A program made the translations under genes and the position numbers. Under the pieces are notes generated by a model. It did no database searches, was not told the DNA's origin, and worked only from the letters and a program-made list of their open reading frames with translations. From assembly GCA_003490025.1 (NCBI GenBank), contig DNJC01000105.1, positions 1-51,499 of the forward strand: a stretch of DNA of 51,499 bases. The letters run 5' to 3'. Each line of letters starts with the position of its first letter. Position 1 is the first letter of the stretch. This DNA is from Geobacter sp. (GTDB taxonomy: Bacteria; Desulfobacterota; Desulfuromonadia; Geobacterales; Geobacteraceae). Shown piece after piece: positions 16,214 to 24,118 of the stretch.

Positions 16214-18547
16214 ATGTCCAAGCTTTACGTAGTAGGAATAGGTCCCGGCGGGCTGAACCACATGACCTTCGAGGCCCGCGAGGTGATCGAACTGGCTGAC
16301 GTGGTTGTCGGCTACAAGACTTACCTCGAGTTCATCGAGCCGCTCCTGACGCACAAGGAGGTGGTCTCCTCCGGCATGATGCGCGAGGTGGAACGCTGCT
16401 CCCAGGCGCTCGACATCGCCGCTTCCGGCAAAACGGTCGCCCTCGTTTCCAGCGGCGACGCCGGCATATACGGCATGGCGGGACTCGCCCTGGAACTCGC
16501 GGAAGGAGAGGAGGGCGTCGCTGCCCCACCGTACCCCGACGTCGAGATAGTGATTGTACCGGGCGTATCCGCCGTTCAGGCTGCCGCCTCCGTACTGGGC
16601 GCGCCATTGATGCACGACTTCGCGGTCATCTCCCTTTCGGACCTGATGACCCCGCTGGATACGATCCGCGAAAGGCTCCGGGCCGCCGCCGCTGCCGACT
16701 TCGTGGTCGCCCTCTACAACCCGCGCAGCAAGGGGCGTGTCACCCAGATCGAGGAGGCCGCCGCCATTCTCACCGCCGCACGAGGCCCCAAGGTCCCGGT
16801 CGGCATCGTCAGGAATGCCTGCCGCCAAGGGGAGGAGCGGATCGTCACCACGCTGGGCGAGATGCTGTCCCACCCGATCGACATGTTTTCCATCGTCATC
16901 ATCGGCAACGCCTCGACGCGCATCTCCAGCGACGGCAGGATCGTCACCCCGCGAGGCTACGCCACCCGCGGCGAGGAAAGGACCGGGAATCCCGAGGCCG
17001 CGGCCACGGTCCCGGATCCCGCAGCGGCAGCCGATGCCCGCGCTGTCATGTTCTGCGGCACCGGCTCGGATGTCGGCAAGTCCATCCTGACGGCGGGATT
17101 CTGCCGCATCCTCAAGCGCAGAGGTATCGCGGTCGCTCCTTTCAAGTCGCAGAACATGGCGCTCAATTCGGCGGTGACCCCCGAGGGGGGCGAGATCGGC
17201 CGCGCCCAGGGCGTGCAGGCCGAGGCCTGCGGCATCCCGCCGCACACCGACATGAACCCCATCCTGCTGAAGCCGAACTCCGACACCGGCAGCCAGGTGA
17301 TCGTGCAGGGGAGGCCGGTTGGCAACATGGGGGTGAAGGAATATAACGCCTACAAACCCGAGGTCTTCGGGAAGGTGCGCGAGAGCTTCCTGAGGCTGAA
17401 GGAGCGCTTTTCTTTCATCGTGATGGAAGGGGCCGGAAGCATTGCGGAGATAAATCTGCGGGCCCACGACATCGCCAACCTCAAGGTAGCCGCCATGGCC
17501 GGGGCGCCTGCCATCCTTGTCGCCGACATCGATCGCGGCGGTGTCTTCGCCCAGATCGTCGGAACGCTGGAACTGTTGACGGCCGAGGAGAAGGCGCTGG
17601 TCAAGGGGGTCCTCATCAACAAGTTCCGCGGCGACGCTTCGCTGCTGACGCCGGGCATACAGTACGTCGAGGAGCGGACCGGCGTGCCGGTGCTCGGGGT
17701 GCTTCCCTGGTTCAAGGAGCTTTCCCTCCCCGAGGAGGACAGTGTCGCGCTGCAGAAAAAGGAGACGGCCCCTGCGGCCGCGGGCGGCGAGGGGAAACTG
17801 CGCATCGGCGTGGTGCGCCTGCCGCGCATCTCAAACTACACCGACTTAACTCCCCTGGAGGCCGAGCCGGACGTGGAGCTGTACTACATCCGTTCGCCGC
17901 AACTGGTCGACTCCATGGATCTGCTGGTGATCCCGGGTACCAAATCGACGCTGGCGGATCTCGCCTTCCTGAGGGAAAGCGGCCTCTCCGGCGCCGTAGA
18001 GCGGTTCATCGGCCCGGTAGTCGGGATTTGCGGCGGGTACCAGATGCTGGGCAAGGCGGTGCTCGACCCGTACCAGGTGGAATCGGGCGACCGGGAGGCG
18101 GCAGGGCTCGGCCTTTTGGACGTGGTGACGACCATGCTGAAGGAGAAGCAGACGCACCAGGTGGAGGCGCAATTGCTGGCGGCCGGGCAGGAACTGGTTC
18201 CCGGCTCTGCCGCGACCATCACAGGCTACGAGATCCACATGGGAGAGAGCGTGCTGGGAAGCGGCTCCCGCCCCTTCGCCGGGATCGGGAAACGCTCCGG
18301 AAGCGACGCCTGCATCGAGGATGGCGCCGTTTCTGCCGACGGGCGCGTGCTGGGCACCTACCTCCATGGCATCTTCGACAATCACGGTTTCAGGACCGCG
18401 TACCTGAACCGCATCCGCCGCGCCAAGGGGATGCCGGAGCAGGCCGAGAGGGTGCCGTTGGCGGACCCGTTCGACCAGTTGGCGGATCACATGGAAAAAC
18501 ACCTGGACCTGGAGCGGATCTTCCGAATCTGCCACCTGTCCGAGTGA
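16214..18547 (+). CDS. cobJ-cobQ: Fusion: precorrin-3B C17-methyltransferase (CobJ/CbiH) + cobyric acid synthase (CobQ/CbiP)
   Basis: A 777-residue fusion. Residues 1-250 are the CbiH/CobJ ring-contraction methylase (KLYVVGIGPGGLNHMT, SSGDAGIYGMAG, FVVALYNPRSKGR). Residues 251-274 are an Ala/Pro linker. Residues 275-777 are cobyric acid synthase: an N-terminal synthetase domain (MFCGTGSDVGKSILTAGFCR, PFKSQNMALNS) and a class I glutamine amidotransferase domain with nucleophile C606 in GICGGYQMLG and catalytic His near 718 in TYLHGIFDN. It would join ring contraction to the amidation of cobyrinate a,c-diamide, which are distant steps. The frame is unbroken across the junction. AGAGG precedes the ATG at 16214. 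Confidence 0.93.
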   Translation: MSKLYVVGIGPGGLNHMTFEAREVIELADVVVGYKTYLEFIEPLLTHKEVVSSGMMREVERCSQALDIAASGKTVALVSSGDAGIYGMAGLALELAEGEEGVAAPPYPDVEIVIVPGVSAVQAAASVLGAPLMHDFAVISLSDLMTPLDTIRERLRAAAAADFVVALYNPRSKGRVTQIEEAAAILTAARGPKVPVGIVRNACRQGEERIVTTLGEMLSHPIDMFSIVIIGNASTRISSDGRIVTPRGYATRGEERTGNPEAAATVPDPAAAADARAVMFCGTGSDVGKSILTAGFCRILKRRGIAVAPFKSQNMALNSAVTPEGGEIGRAQGVQAEACGIPPHTDMNPILLKPNSDTGSQVIVQGRPVGNMGVKEYNAYKPEVFGKVRESFLRLKERFSFIVMEGAGSIAEINLRAHDIANLKVAAMAGAPAILVADIDRGGVFAQIVGTLELLTAEEKALVKGVLINKFRGDASLLTPGIQYVEERTGVPVLGVLPWFKELSLPEEDSVALQKKETAPAAAGGEGKLRIGVVRLPRISNYTDLTPLEAEPDVELYYIRSPQLVDSMDLLVIPGTKSTLADLAFLRESGLSGAVERFIGPVVGICGGYQMLGKAVLDPYQVESGDREAAGLGLLDVVTTMLKEKQTHQVEAQLLAAGQELVPGSAATITGYEIHMGESVLGSGSRPFAGIGKRSGSDACIEDGAVSADGRVLGTYLHGIFDNHGFRTAYLNRIRRAKGMPEQAERVPLADPFDQLADHMEKHLDLERIFRICHLSE

Positions 18548-18582
18548 ATTCTTCCGAATGCCCGGAGAACATACAATAGGCA

Positions 18583-18692
18583 TTCTTCCCCCTCCCAGCC
18601 TCCCCCTCCGGGGGAGGTGTGTCGGACAAGAGGCCAGTGAAGAGTCTGCAGTAAAGTCCCCTCCCCCGGAGGGGGAGGGTTAGGGAGGGGGG
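18583..18692. repeat. Pair of CCCTCC/GGAGGG palindromic elements
   Basis: One unit at 18583-18620 (CCTCCCCCTCCGGGGGAGGT) and one at 18656-18692 (CCCCTCCCCCGGAGGGGGAG followed by GGTTAGGGAGGGGG) lie between cobJ-cobQ and cbiB. The last bases supply the apparent ribosome site of cbiB. Confidence 0.7.
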
Positions 18693-18693
18693 C

Positions 18694-19647
18694 ATCTCGC
18701 TGCTGCAACAAGACACAATCATCGTCCTGGCGGCGGTCCTGCTCGATCTCATCCTGGGCGACCCGCGCGCATTGCCGCATCCGGTGGTCGCCATCGGCAG
18801 GATGATCTCCTTCCTGGAGAGCCCGCTGCGTCGCCTTTTCGGCAATCCCCGGACGGCCGGCGTCGCCCTCCTGGTGATCACCGTAGGCCTGGCCTACGCC
18901 ATGGCAGCCCTGCTTCTCAAGGCCGCCTATGCGGTGGCCCCGGCGGCAGGCTTCGTGGTGGCGCTCTATCTCGCCTGGGTGTCGCTTGCCGCCCGCTCGT
19001 TGCACGTCGAATCGGCCAAGGTTGCCACCGCGCTGCGGCGCGGGGACCTGGAAGGGGCGCGGCTCGCCCTTTCCTACATCGTCGGGCGGGAAACCAAGGA
19101 CCTGGACGAACCGGAGATCGTGCGGGGAGCGGTGGAGACCGTGGCGGAGAATACCGGCGATGGCGTGATAGCGCCGCTCTTCTACCTGGTTCTGGGTGGT
19201 CCCGCGCTTGCCATCGCCTACAAGGCGGTCAACACGCTCGATTCCATGGTCGGTTACAAGAACGAGCGTTACCTTGATTTCGGCTGGGCCTCCGCCCGTT
19301 TCGACGACCTTGCGAACTTTATCCCGGCGCGGCTGACGGGGCTGCTCATGGTCCTGGCCGCGCCGATCTGTGCCTTGAGCGGCAGCGGCGCCTGGCGCAT
19401 CATGCGCCGCGACGGCCGCAACCACTCTTCCCCCAACAGCGGATTCCCTGAGGCGGCCGCGGCCGGTGCTCTCGGTGTCAGGCTCGGCGGGTCGAACCGG
19501 TATTTCGGCAGGATAGTGGAAAAGCCCACCATAGGCGACGCCGTTGCGCCGCTTTCCCTGGCCGCCTATCGGGGCGTGGTGCGGCTGATGTACTGCAGCG
19601 AGGCGCTGCTGGTTGTCGTGTGGGTGGTTGTGCAATTCATCGTGTAG
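18694..19647 (+). CDS. cbiB: Adenosylcobinamide-phosphate synthase (cobinamide synthase)
   Basis: A membrane enzyme that attaches the aminopropanol (phosphate) arm to cobyric acid. Conserved CbiB segments are visible: LLDLILGDPRALPHPVVAIGRM, RRGDLEGARLALSYIVGRET, ENTGDGVIAPLFYL, NTLDSMVGYKNERY and GFPEAAAAGALGVRLGG, with about four hydrophobic segments. The start is a problem: the only standard start near the front, TTG at 18772, would cut off the conserved LLDLILGDP. In frame and upstream there is only ATC at 18694 (well placed after AGGGAGGGGGG) and several CTG codons, back to a stop at 18652. I place the start at 18694 tentatively. Confidence 0.85.
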   Translation: MSLLQQDTIIVLAAVLLDLILGDPRALPHPVVAIGRMISFLESPLRRLFGNPRTAGVALLVITVGLAYAMAALLLKAAYAVAPAAGFVVALYLAWVSLAARSLHVESAKVATALRRGDLEGARLALSYIVGRETKDLDEPEIVRGAVETVAENTGDGVIAPLFYLVLGGPALAIAYKAVNTLDSMVGYKNERYLDFGWASARFDDLANFIPARLTGLLMVLAAPICALSGSGAWRIMRRDGRNHSSPNSGFPEAAAAGALGVRLGGSNRYFGRIVEKPTIGDAVAPLSLAAYRGVVRLMYCSEALLVVVWVVVQFIV

Positions 19648-19677
19648 GTGGCGGATGTCGCCCCTGCGAGGGTCTTT

Positions 19678-20757
19678 ATGTCAGTTGCGCACGAGCATGG
19701 GGGGAACGTCTTTGCAGCGGCAAGATCGCTGGGGATACCGCCCGACAGGATCATAGATTTTTCGGCCAGCATCAACCCGCTCGGGATGGCTCCCGGGGTG
19801 CGCGAGGCGCTGGCGGGTTGTTTCGAGCGTCTGCTGCATTACCCGGACAAGGGCGCGGCCGAGCTGAAGGAACAGCTCGCCGCGTATCACGCTGTGGACG
19901 CCGGCGAGATCGCCGTGGCAAACGGATCCACCGAGCTGATCCACCTGCTGCCACGCGTGGTGCGGGGGCGCAGAGGCCTCATCGTCGCACCTGCCTTCGC
20001 CGAGTACGCCTTCGCCCTGGAGCGCTCCGGGTGGGAGGTCGATTACTTCACGCTTAGGGCCGATGACGGGTTCGCGCTGTCGCTTCCCGCGCTGCAGGAA
20101 AAGGTCGCCGCCGGCTGCGACATGCTTTTCCTCTGCAACCCCGCCAACCCGACCGGCGCCCTGCTGCCGACGCGGGATATCCGGGCGATAATCGAGATGT
20201 GCGACAGAAGCGGCACTTTCCTGGTGCTGGACGAGGCGTTCATCGATTTCTGCGAGGCGGAGTCGGCGAAGCAGCTGATCCGGCAGTGCCAGCGCGGGAT
20301 TCTGCTCCGCTCCATGACCAAGTTCTTCGCCATTCCGGGGCTGCGTCTGGGATACGCCATCGCCGCGCGGGAGACCATCGAGGCGATAGCAGCGCTGCAG
20401 GATCCCTGGAGTGTCAACACGGCGGCGCAGGTGGCGGGGATAGCTTCTCTCAAGGACGCGGATTACTGCCGCCGGACCAGGGAGTATATCGATCGGGAGC
20501 GCGAGCGGTTCGCTGCGGGCCTTGCTCAGCTGCCGGGGGTGAAGGTTTTCCCGGGACGGGCGAATTACCTGCTGGTCCAACTCCGCGACGGGATGACCGC
20601 CGGAGAGCTTAGGGAACGGCTGGTGCCGGAGGGCGTGCTGATCAGGGATTGCGGCAACTTCCAGGGGCTGGACGGCAGGTTCTTCAGGGTGGCGGTGCGA
20701 CGCAGGGAAGAAAACGAGGTGCTGCTGGAATTGCTAAGATCAAAAACCAGAATCTGA
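19678..20757 (+). CDS. cobD: L-threonine-O-3-phosphate decarboxylase (CobD), PLP enzyme
   Basis: A 359-residue fold-type I PLP enzyme similar to histidinol-phosphate aminotransferase. In a cobalamin cluster next to cbiB this is the CobD decarboxylase that makes (R)-1-amino-2-propanol phosphate. Visible motifs are FSASINPLG at the N-terminus, ANGSTELIHL, NPANPTG, LDEAFIDF and the PLP-lysine region SMTKFFAIPGLRLGY, plus the C-terminal Arg in FFRVAVRRREEN. The ATG at 19678 follows GCGAGGG; a GTG at 19648 next to the cbiB stop is an alternative. It is the last gene of the cluster and is followed by a terminator-like hairpin. Confidence 0.9.
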   Translation: MSVAHEHGGNVFAAARSLGIPPDRIIDFSASINPLGMAPGVREALAGCFERLLHYPDKGAAELKEQLAAYHAVDAGEIAVANGSTELIHLLPRVVRGRRGLIVAPAFAEYAFALERSGWEVDYFTLRADDGFALSLPALQEKVAAGCDMLFLCNPANPTGALLPTRDIRAIIEMCDRSGTFLVLDEAFIDFCEAESAKQLIRQCQRGILLRSMTKFFAIPGLRLGYAIAARETIEAIAALQDPWSVNTAAQVAGIASLKDADYCRRTREYIDRERERFAAGLAQLPGVKVFPGRANYLLVQLRDGMTAGELRERLVPEGVLIRDCGNFQGLDGRFFRVAVRRREENEVLLELLRSKTRI

Positions 20758-20858
20758 AAACCTGGAACACGAAAAGGCGCAAAAGGTCACAAAAAAGCAC
20801 AAAAAACTGCAAAAGACTTTGCGGGACTACTAAAAACTACAGGAACTGCTAAAAACAC

Positions 20859-20899
20859 AAAAAGGCTGATCGGGGTGCCCGAAAAGCCTTTTTCTTTTC
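20859..20899. terminator. Bidirectional intrinsic terminator between cobD and the PilZ gene
   Basis: AAAAAGGCT (20859-20867) and AGCCTTTTT (20885-20893) pair around a GC-rich loop. Both strands end in T-runs, suitable for the two convergent genes. The preceding 100 bases are A-rich with repeated AAAAACACAAAA-like units. Confidence 0.75.
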
Positions 20900-20924
20900 C
20901 TCTGTGGTGAACGCGTTTCTCTCT

Positions 20925-21674
20925 TTAATTCGAGGGAAGGGAGTAGAAATCCTTCCTGCAGAGCCTGATTCTCTTGATCTCTTCGTTGCAGACGTACCGC
21001 ACTATGGCGTCGCGGTCCCGCTCGTTGATGTGCATGAACCGTAACCCGGCGCTCTGGATCTGCCCCTCGCCTCGTTTGATCAGCTCGCTGTGCATCACCT
21101 GGGCTACAACGGGGACAACCTTGGGCTCGGGAAGCGGCAGGTGGAAGGTGGCATAGACGATGTCGTCTCTCGTCATCGTCATCTCGGTCTCGGTTCTCAG
21201 CCCGCCGCCGCTGATGTTGACGATGCGCGGCAGACTGCTGTGCGACGCGACCCTCAGGCCTCCGGCGCCGCTTTCCTCGGCGGTACCGGCCGTCACGTTG
21301 AACAAGATGACCGGGATCTCGGTCCCGAACCGGAAGTATTCACGCTGGTCTTCAGGGGTCACCCGGTCCACGAACGCCACCTTCAGCTCCTCTTCCTTTT
21401 CGTTGACTATCACTCCGCGACAACTGTAGCTGTTGCCGCTCAACCCGACCCGCACCACCAACGGCGCCTGGACCGGTATCAGCCCCTCATCGGGGCGCCT
21501 CTCCCGCGAAAGCCGCAAGTGAATCTGGTTCTCACCTACAGCGGTGACGACGGCGCCTTCATTGAATACCTTGTCGGTTGACAAAGAGACCTCTAGCCTT
21601 GCCTTTTGACCTGCATGGAAGTAGTCCCTATAGTTGCAGGGTTCCTTTTGCATATGCGCCGCCCATTGATTCAT
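20925..21674 (-). CDS. PilZ-domain protein with YcgR-like N-terminal domain (c-di-GMP receptor)
   Basis: A 249-residue cytoplasmic protein. The N-terminal half (to about 110) resembles the flagellar-brake/YcgR-like beta-barrel. The C-terminal PilZ domain begins with QREYFRFGTEIPV (the RxxxR-type c-di-GMP loop, here with R and F-R spacing) and has the second motif NISGGGLRTE, matching (D/N)xSxxG. Such proteins act as cyclic-di-GMP effectors for motility, exopolysaccharide or attachment. It stands alone, convergent to cobD. The start is either 21674 or 21653; neither has a strong ribosome site. Confidence 0.85.
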   Translation of the reverse strand: MNQWAAHMQKEPCNYRDYFHAGQKARLEVSLSTDKVFNEGAVVTAVGENQIHLRLSRERRPDEGLIPVQAPLVVRVGLSGNSYSCRGVIVNEKEEELKVAFVDRVTPEDQREYFRFGTEIPVILFNVTAGTAEESGAGGLRVASHSSLPRIVNISGGGLRTETEMTMTRDDIVYATFHLPLPEPKVVPVVAQVMHSELIKRGEGQIQSAGLRFMHINERDRDAIVRYVCNEEIKRIRLCRKDFYSLPSN

Positions 21675-21902
21675 TTAATAGCAAAGTCCAGCTTTTCCGC
21701 CGGTTAATCGATGCAATTCAAAAGCCAACAGCAGCATTGGCAAAAGTGGCGAGGCAACTGCACGGGATTACTTGCGTTAGCCGGGAGGTCTGAACCCGGT
21801 GCGCGCTGGTACTACGTCAAAGGCCCGATATGGTGGGTCATTTGACCGCCTCGCCCACCGCAATCTACCACAGATCACGAATTTGTAGCTATAACATTCT
21901 GC

Positions 21903-21930
21903 TTGACATTGCTTCCTGCGTCGCTATTCT
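21903..21930 (+). promoter_or_regulatory. Sigma-70-type promoter of the zur-znuACB operon
   Basis: TTGACA at 21903-21908, a 16-base spacer, and TATTCT at 21925-21930. The expected start point falls at about 21937, at the edge of the Fur-family box. Confidence 0.6.
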
Positions 21931-21936
21931 AAAACG

Positions 21937-21951
21937 AAATGATTTTCATTT
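21937..21951 (+). promoter_or_regulatory. Fur/Zur-type operator
   Basis: The palindrome AAATGA-TTT-TCATTT is flanked by further A/T bases, resembling Fur-family boxes. It covers the predicted transcription start of the regulator and transporter operon, so metal-loaded regulator bound here would block its own transcription and that of znuACB. Confidence 0.65.
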
Positions 21952-21961
21952 AGGGGCGGAT

Positions 21962-22396
21962 ATGAACGGGAATCACGCGCAGGCGTTGAAAGAGGCGGGG
22001 ATGAAGGCCACCCCGAAAAGGCTGGCGATCCTCGAGATGCTCGAAGGGGAGACGGCTTACGCCAGCCCGGAAGAGCTCTGGAAGCGGATGCGGGACCGTT
22101 TCGACAGGCTCGGCTTGCCGACCGTGTACCGGAACCTGGAGGAACTGGCGGAGAGCGGTGTGCTCTCCAAGGTGATCCACCCAAACCGCCAGCTTTATTA
22201 TTATTTCTGCTCCAACCGCGAGCACCATCACCACTTTGTATGCCTATCCTGCAGGAAAGTGCAGGACATCCCGTCCTGCGGCATCGAGGCGCTCGAGCGC
22301 GAGGTGAGCAAGACAGTCGGAGGCAAGGTGCTGTCCCATATTCTTCAACTAAACGGCCTCTGCAGCGGCTGCATGGAAAACGGAGGTATGCCGTGA
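21962..22396 (+). CDS. zur: Fur-family metal regulator, Zur-like
   Basis: A 144-residue Fur-family repressor. The winged-helix half has TPKRLAILEMLEG and LGLPTVYRNLEELAESGVL. The dimer/metal half has the HHHHF segment and two CxxC pairs (CLSC and CSGC) that would hold structural zinc. It heads an operon with a zinc-type ABC importer and has a Fur-type box at its promoter, so zinc (Zur) is the most likely signal, with Fur or PerR less likely. The ATG at 21962 follows AGGGGCGG; a longer frame to 21830 would include the operator and is excluded. Its stop overlaps the GTG of the next gene. Confidence 0.85.
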   Translation: MNGNHAQALKEAGMKATPKRLAILEMLEGETAYASPEELWKRMRDRFDRLGLPTVYRNLEELAESGVLSKVIHPNRQLYYYFCSNREHHHHFVCLSCRKVQDIPSCGIEALEREVSKTVGGKVLSHILQLNGLCSGCMENGGMP

Positions 22397-23322
22397 GATG
22401 GTTGATCGTCATGCTCCTGGCGGTGGCGCTGGGCATCCCGGGTTGCACCAGCAAGGAACAAAAGAGCAACAAGATACAGGTGGTCACCACGCTCTTTCCG
22501 CTCTTCGACTTCGCCAGGACGATAGGGGGGGACAAGGCGCAGGTCACCCTCCTTCTTCCCCCCGGAGTGGAGCCGCACAGCTTCGAGCCTCGCCCGGATG
22601 ACGTGGTCCGGGTGAACCACGCCGACCTCTTTGTCTACACGAGTCCGGCGATGGAGCCCTGGGCGGTCAGCATCATCGCCGGCCTCGACCGCGGCAAGGT
22701 CGGCATAGTGGAGGGAGGCAAGGGGGTCGCGATGGTCCCTGCGCCGGAAGTTGACGGCCACGCCGACCATCATGGCGAGGCGCAGCAAAAGGGACCGGTC
22801 CTGGATCCGCACGTCTGGCTCGACCTGGACAACGCCCGCCATATTGCCGGCAACATCCTCGCCGCATACGTCGCGCGCGATCCGGCCAACAAGGGGTATT
22901 ACCAGGCGAACGCGGACAGTCTGGACAATCAGCTCGCGGCGCTCGATCAGCGCTTCAAAGAGACCCTGGCTAAGAGCCCCAAGAAGGTGTTGCTGCACGG
23001 CGGTCACTACGCCTTCGGCTACCTGGCCAGGCGCTACGGCCTCAAGTATGTCTCCGCTTCAGCGGTCAACGCCGATGCGGAACCGACCCCGACAAAGCTT
23101 GCGGAACTGGTGCAGTTGATGCGCCGCGAGCATCTGCAGTATGTCTACACGGAGGAACTCCTCAGCCCGAGGGTTGCGGAGACCATAGCACGGGAGACCG
23201 GCGCCAAGGTGCTCATGCTGCGCGCCGGGCACAACGTGACACGCGACGACCTGCAGCGCGGCGTCAGCTTCGTCTCCATCATGGAAGAGAACCTGCAGAA
23301 CTTGAAGACGGGGCTGCAATGA
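22393..23322 (+). CDS. znuA: Metal ABC transporter substrate-binding lipoprotein (ZnuA-like)
   Basis: A 309-residue cluster A-I binding protein. It has a lipoprotein signal with lipobox GIPGC, the start VVTTLFPLFDFARTIGG, PPGVEPHSFEPRP with the first metal His, a His/Asp-rich loop (DGHADHHGE) typical of zinc-type members, LDPHVWLD with the second His, and LLHGGHYAFGYLARRYGL with the third. The GTG at 22393 overlaps the regulator's stop by four bases and has GGAGG upstream. Zinc is favoured over manganese because of the His-rich loop and the Zur-like regulator. Confidence 0.92.
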   Translation: MRWLIVMLLAVALGIPGCTSKEQKSNKIQVVTTLFPLFDFARTIGGDKAQVTLLLPPGVEPHSFEPRPDDVVRVNHADLFVYTSPAMEPWAVSIIAGLDRGKVGIVEGGKGVAMVPAPEVDGHADHHGEAQQKGPVLDPHVWLDLDNARHIAGNILAAYVARDPANKGYYQANADSLDNQLAALDQRFKETLAKSPKKVLLHGGHYAFGYLARRYGLKYVSASAVNADAEPTPTKLAELVQLMRREHLQYVYTEELLSPRVAETIARETGAKVLMLRAGHNVTRDDLQRGVSFVSIMEENLQNLKTGLQ

Positions 23323-24071
23323 GCGACAAAGTACTGACCGTAAAAAATCTCTGCGCCGGGTACCACGGCAGCGAGGTGCTGAACGACATAAGTTTCAGCG
23401 TGAACCCGGGGGACTATGTAGGGATCTGCGGTCCTAACGGTTCCGGCAAAAGCACCATGGTGAAGATCATCCTGGGGCTCATGGAGCCGGTGTCGGGGGA
23501 GATATCGCTCCTGGGGAAAGAGCAAAGCGCCTTCAAGGAGTGGCAGCGGATCGGCTACCTGCCTCAGGGGCTGCAGTTTTTCAACCCGCATTTCCCGGCT
23601 ACGGTGGACGAGGTGGTCCGGCTGGGACGGCTTTCCGGGAAGAAATTCCCCCGGCGTTTCAACCGCGACGACGCGCAGGCGGTAGAACGGACCATGGAAT
23701 GGATGGGGATCTCCCACATCAAGGGATGCATGATCGGGGAGTTGTCCGGGGGCCTCAGGCAGCGGGTGCTACTGGCGAGGGCGCTGGTGAACGACCCGGC
23801 GCTCCTGGTGCTGGACGAGCCGACCACCGCGCTCGATCCCGAGACGAGGGAGAGCTTCTACAAGCTGATTTTCGAGATGAACCGGGAAAGAAAGGCCACC
23901 GTGCTTCTGGTCACCCACGATACGGCGACGATCGGGAAGTACGCTTCCCACCTGCTGTACCTCGACAAGAAGGTCATTTTCTACGGAGATTTCGACGATT
24001 TTTGCAACTCGTCGGAGATGACGGGGTTCTTCGGCGAACACGGCCAGCACCTGGTCTGCCACAGGCATTAA
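23319..24071 (+). CDS. znuC: Metal ABC transporter ATPase (ZnuC-like)
   Basis: A 250-residue ABC ATPase. Walker A is GPNGSGKS, the Q-loop is YLPQGL, the signature is LSGGLRQRV, Walker B is LLVLDEPTTALD and the switch His is in LLVTHD. It energises import by the ZnuA/ZnuB proteins encoded on either side. Its ATG overlaps the znuA stop (ATGA). It is 47 bases before znuB, a gap holding a CCCAGTCCC-type short direct repeat. Confidence 0.93.
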   Translation: MSDKVLTVKNLCAGYHGSEVLNDISFSVNPGDYVGICGPNGSGKSTMVKIILGLMEPVSGEISLLGKEQSAFKEWQRIGYLPQGLQFFNPHFPATVDEVVRLGRLSGKKFPRRFNRDDAQAVERTMEWMGISHIKGCMIGELSGGLRQRVLLARALVNDPALLVLDEPTTALDPETRESFYKLIFEMNRERKATVLLVTHDTATIGKYASHLLYLDKKVIFYGDFDDFCNSSEMTGFFGEHGQHLVCHRH

Positions 24072-24118
24072 AACCAGCCCCCAGTCCCCAGTCCCTAGCC
24101 CCGCCTTTAGGAGTTTGA

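Noticed and set aside
18772..19647. cbiB starting at TTG 18772
   Set aside because: This would remove the conserved LLDLILGDP segment at the start of the family; kept only as an alternative.
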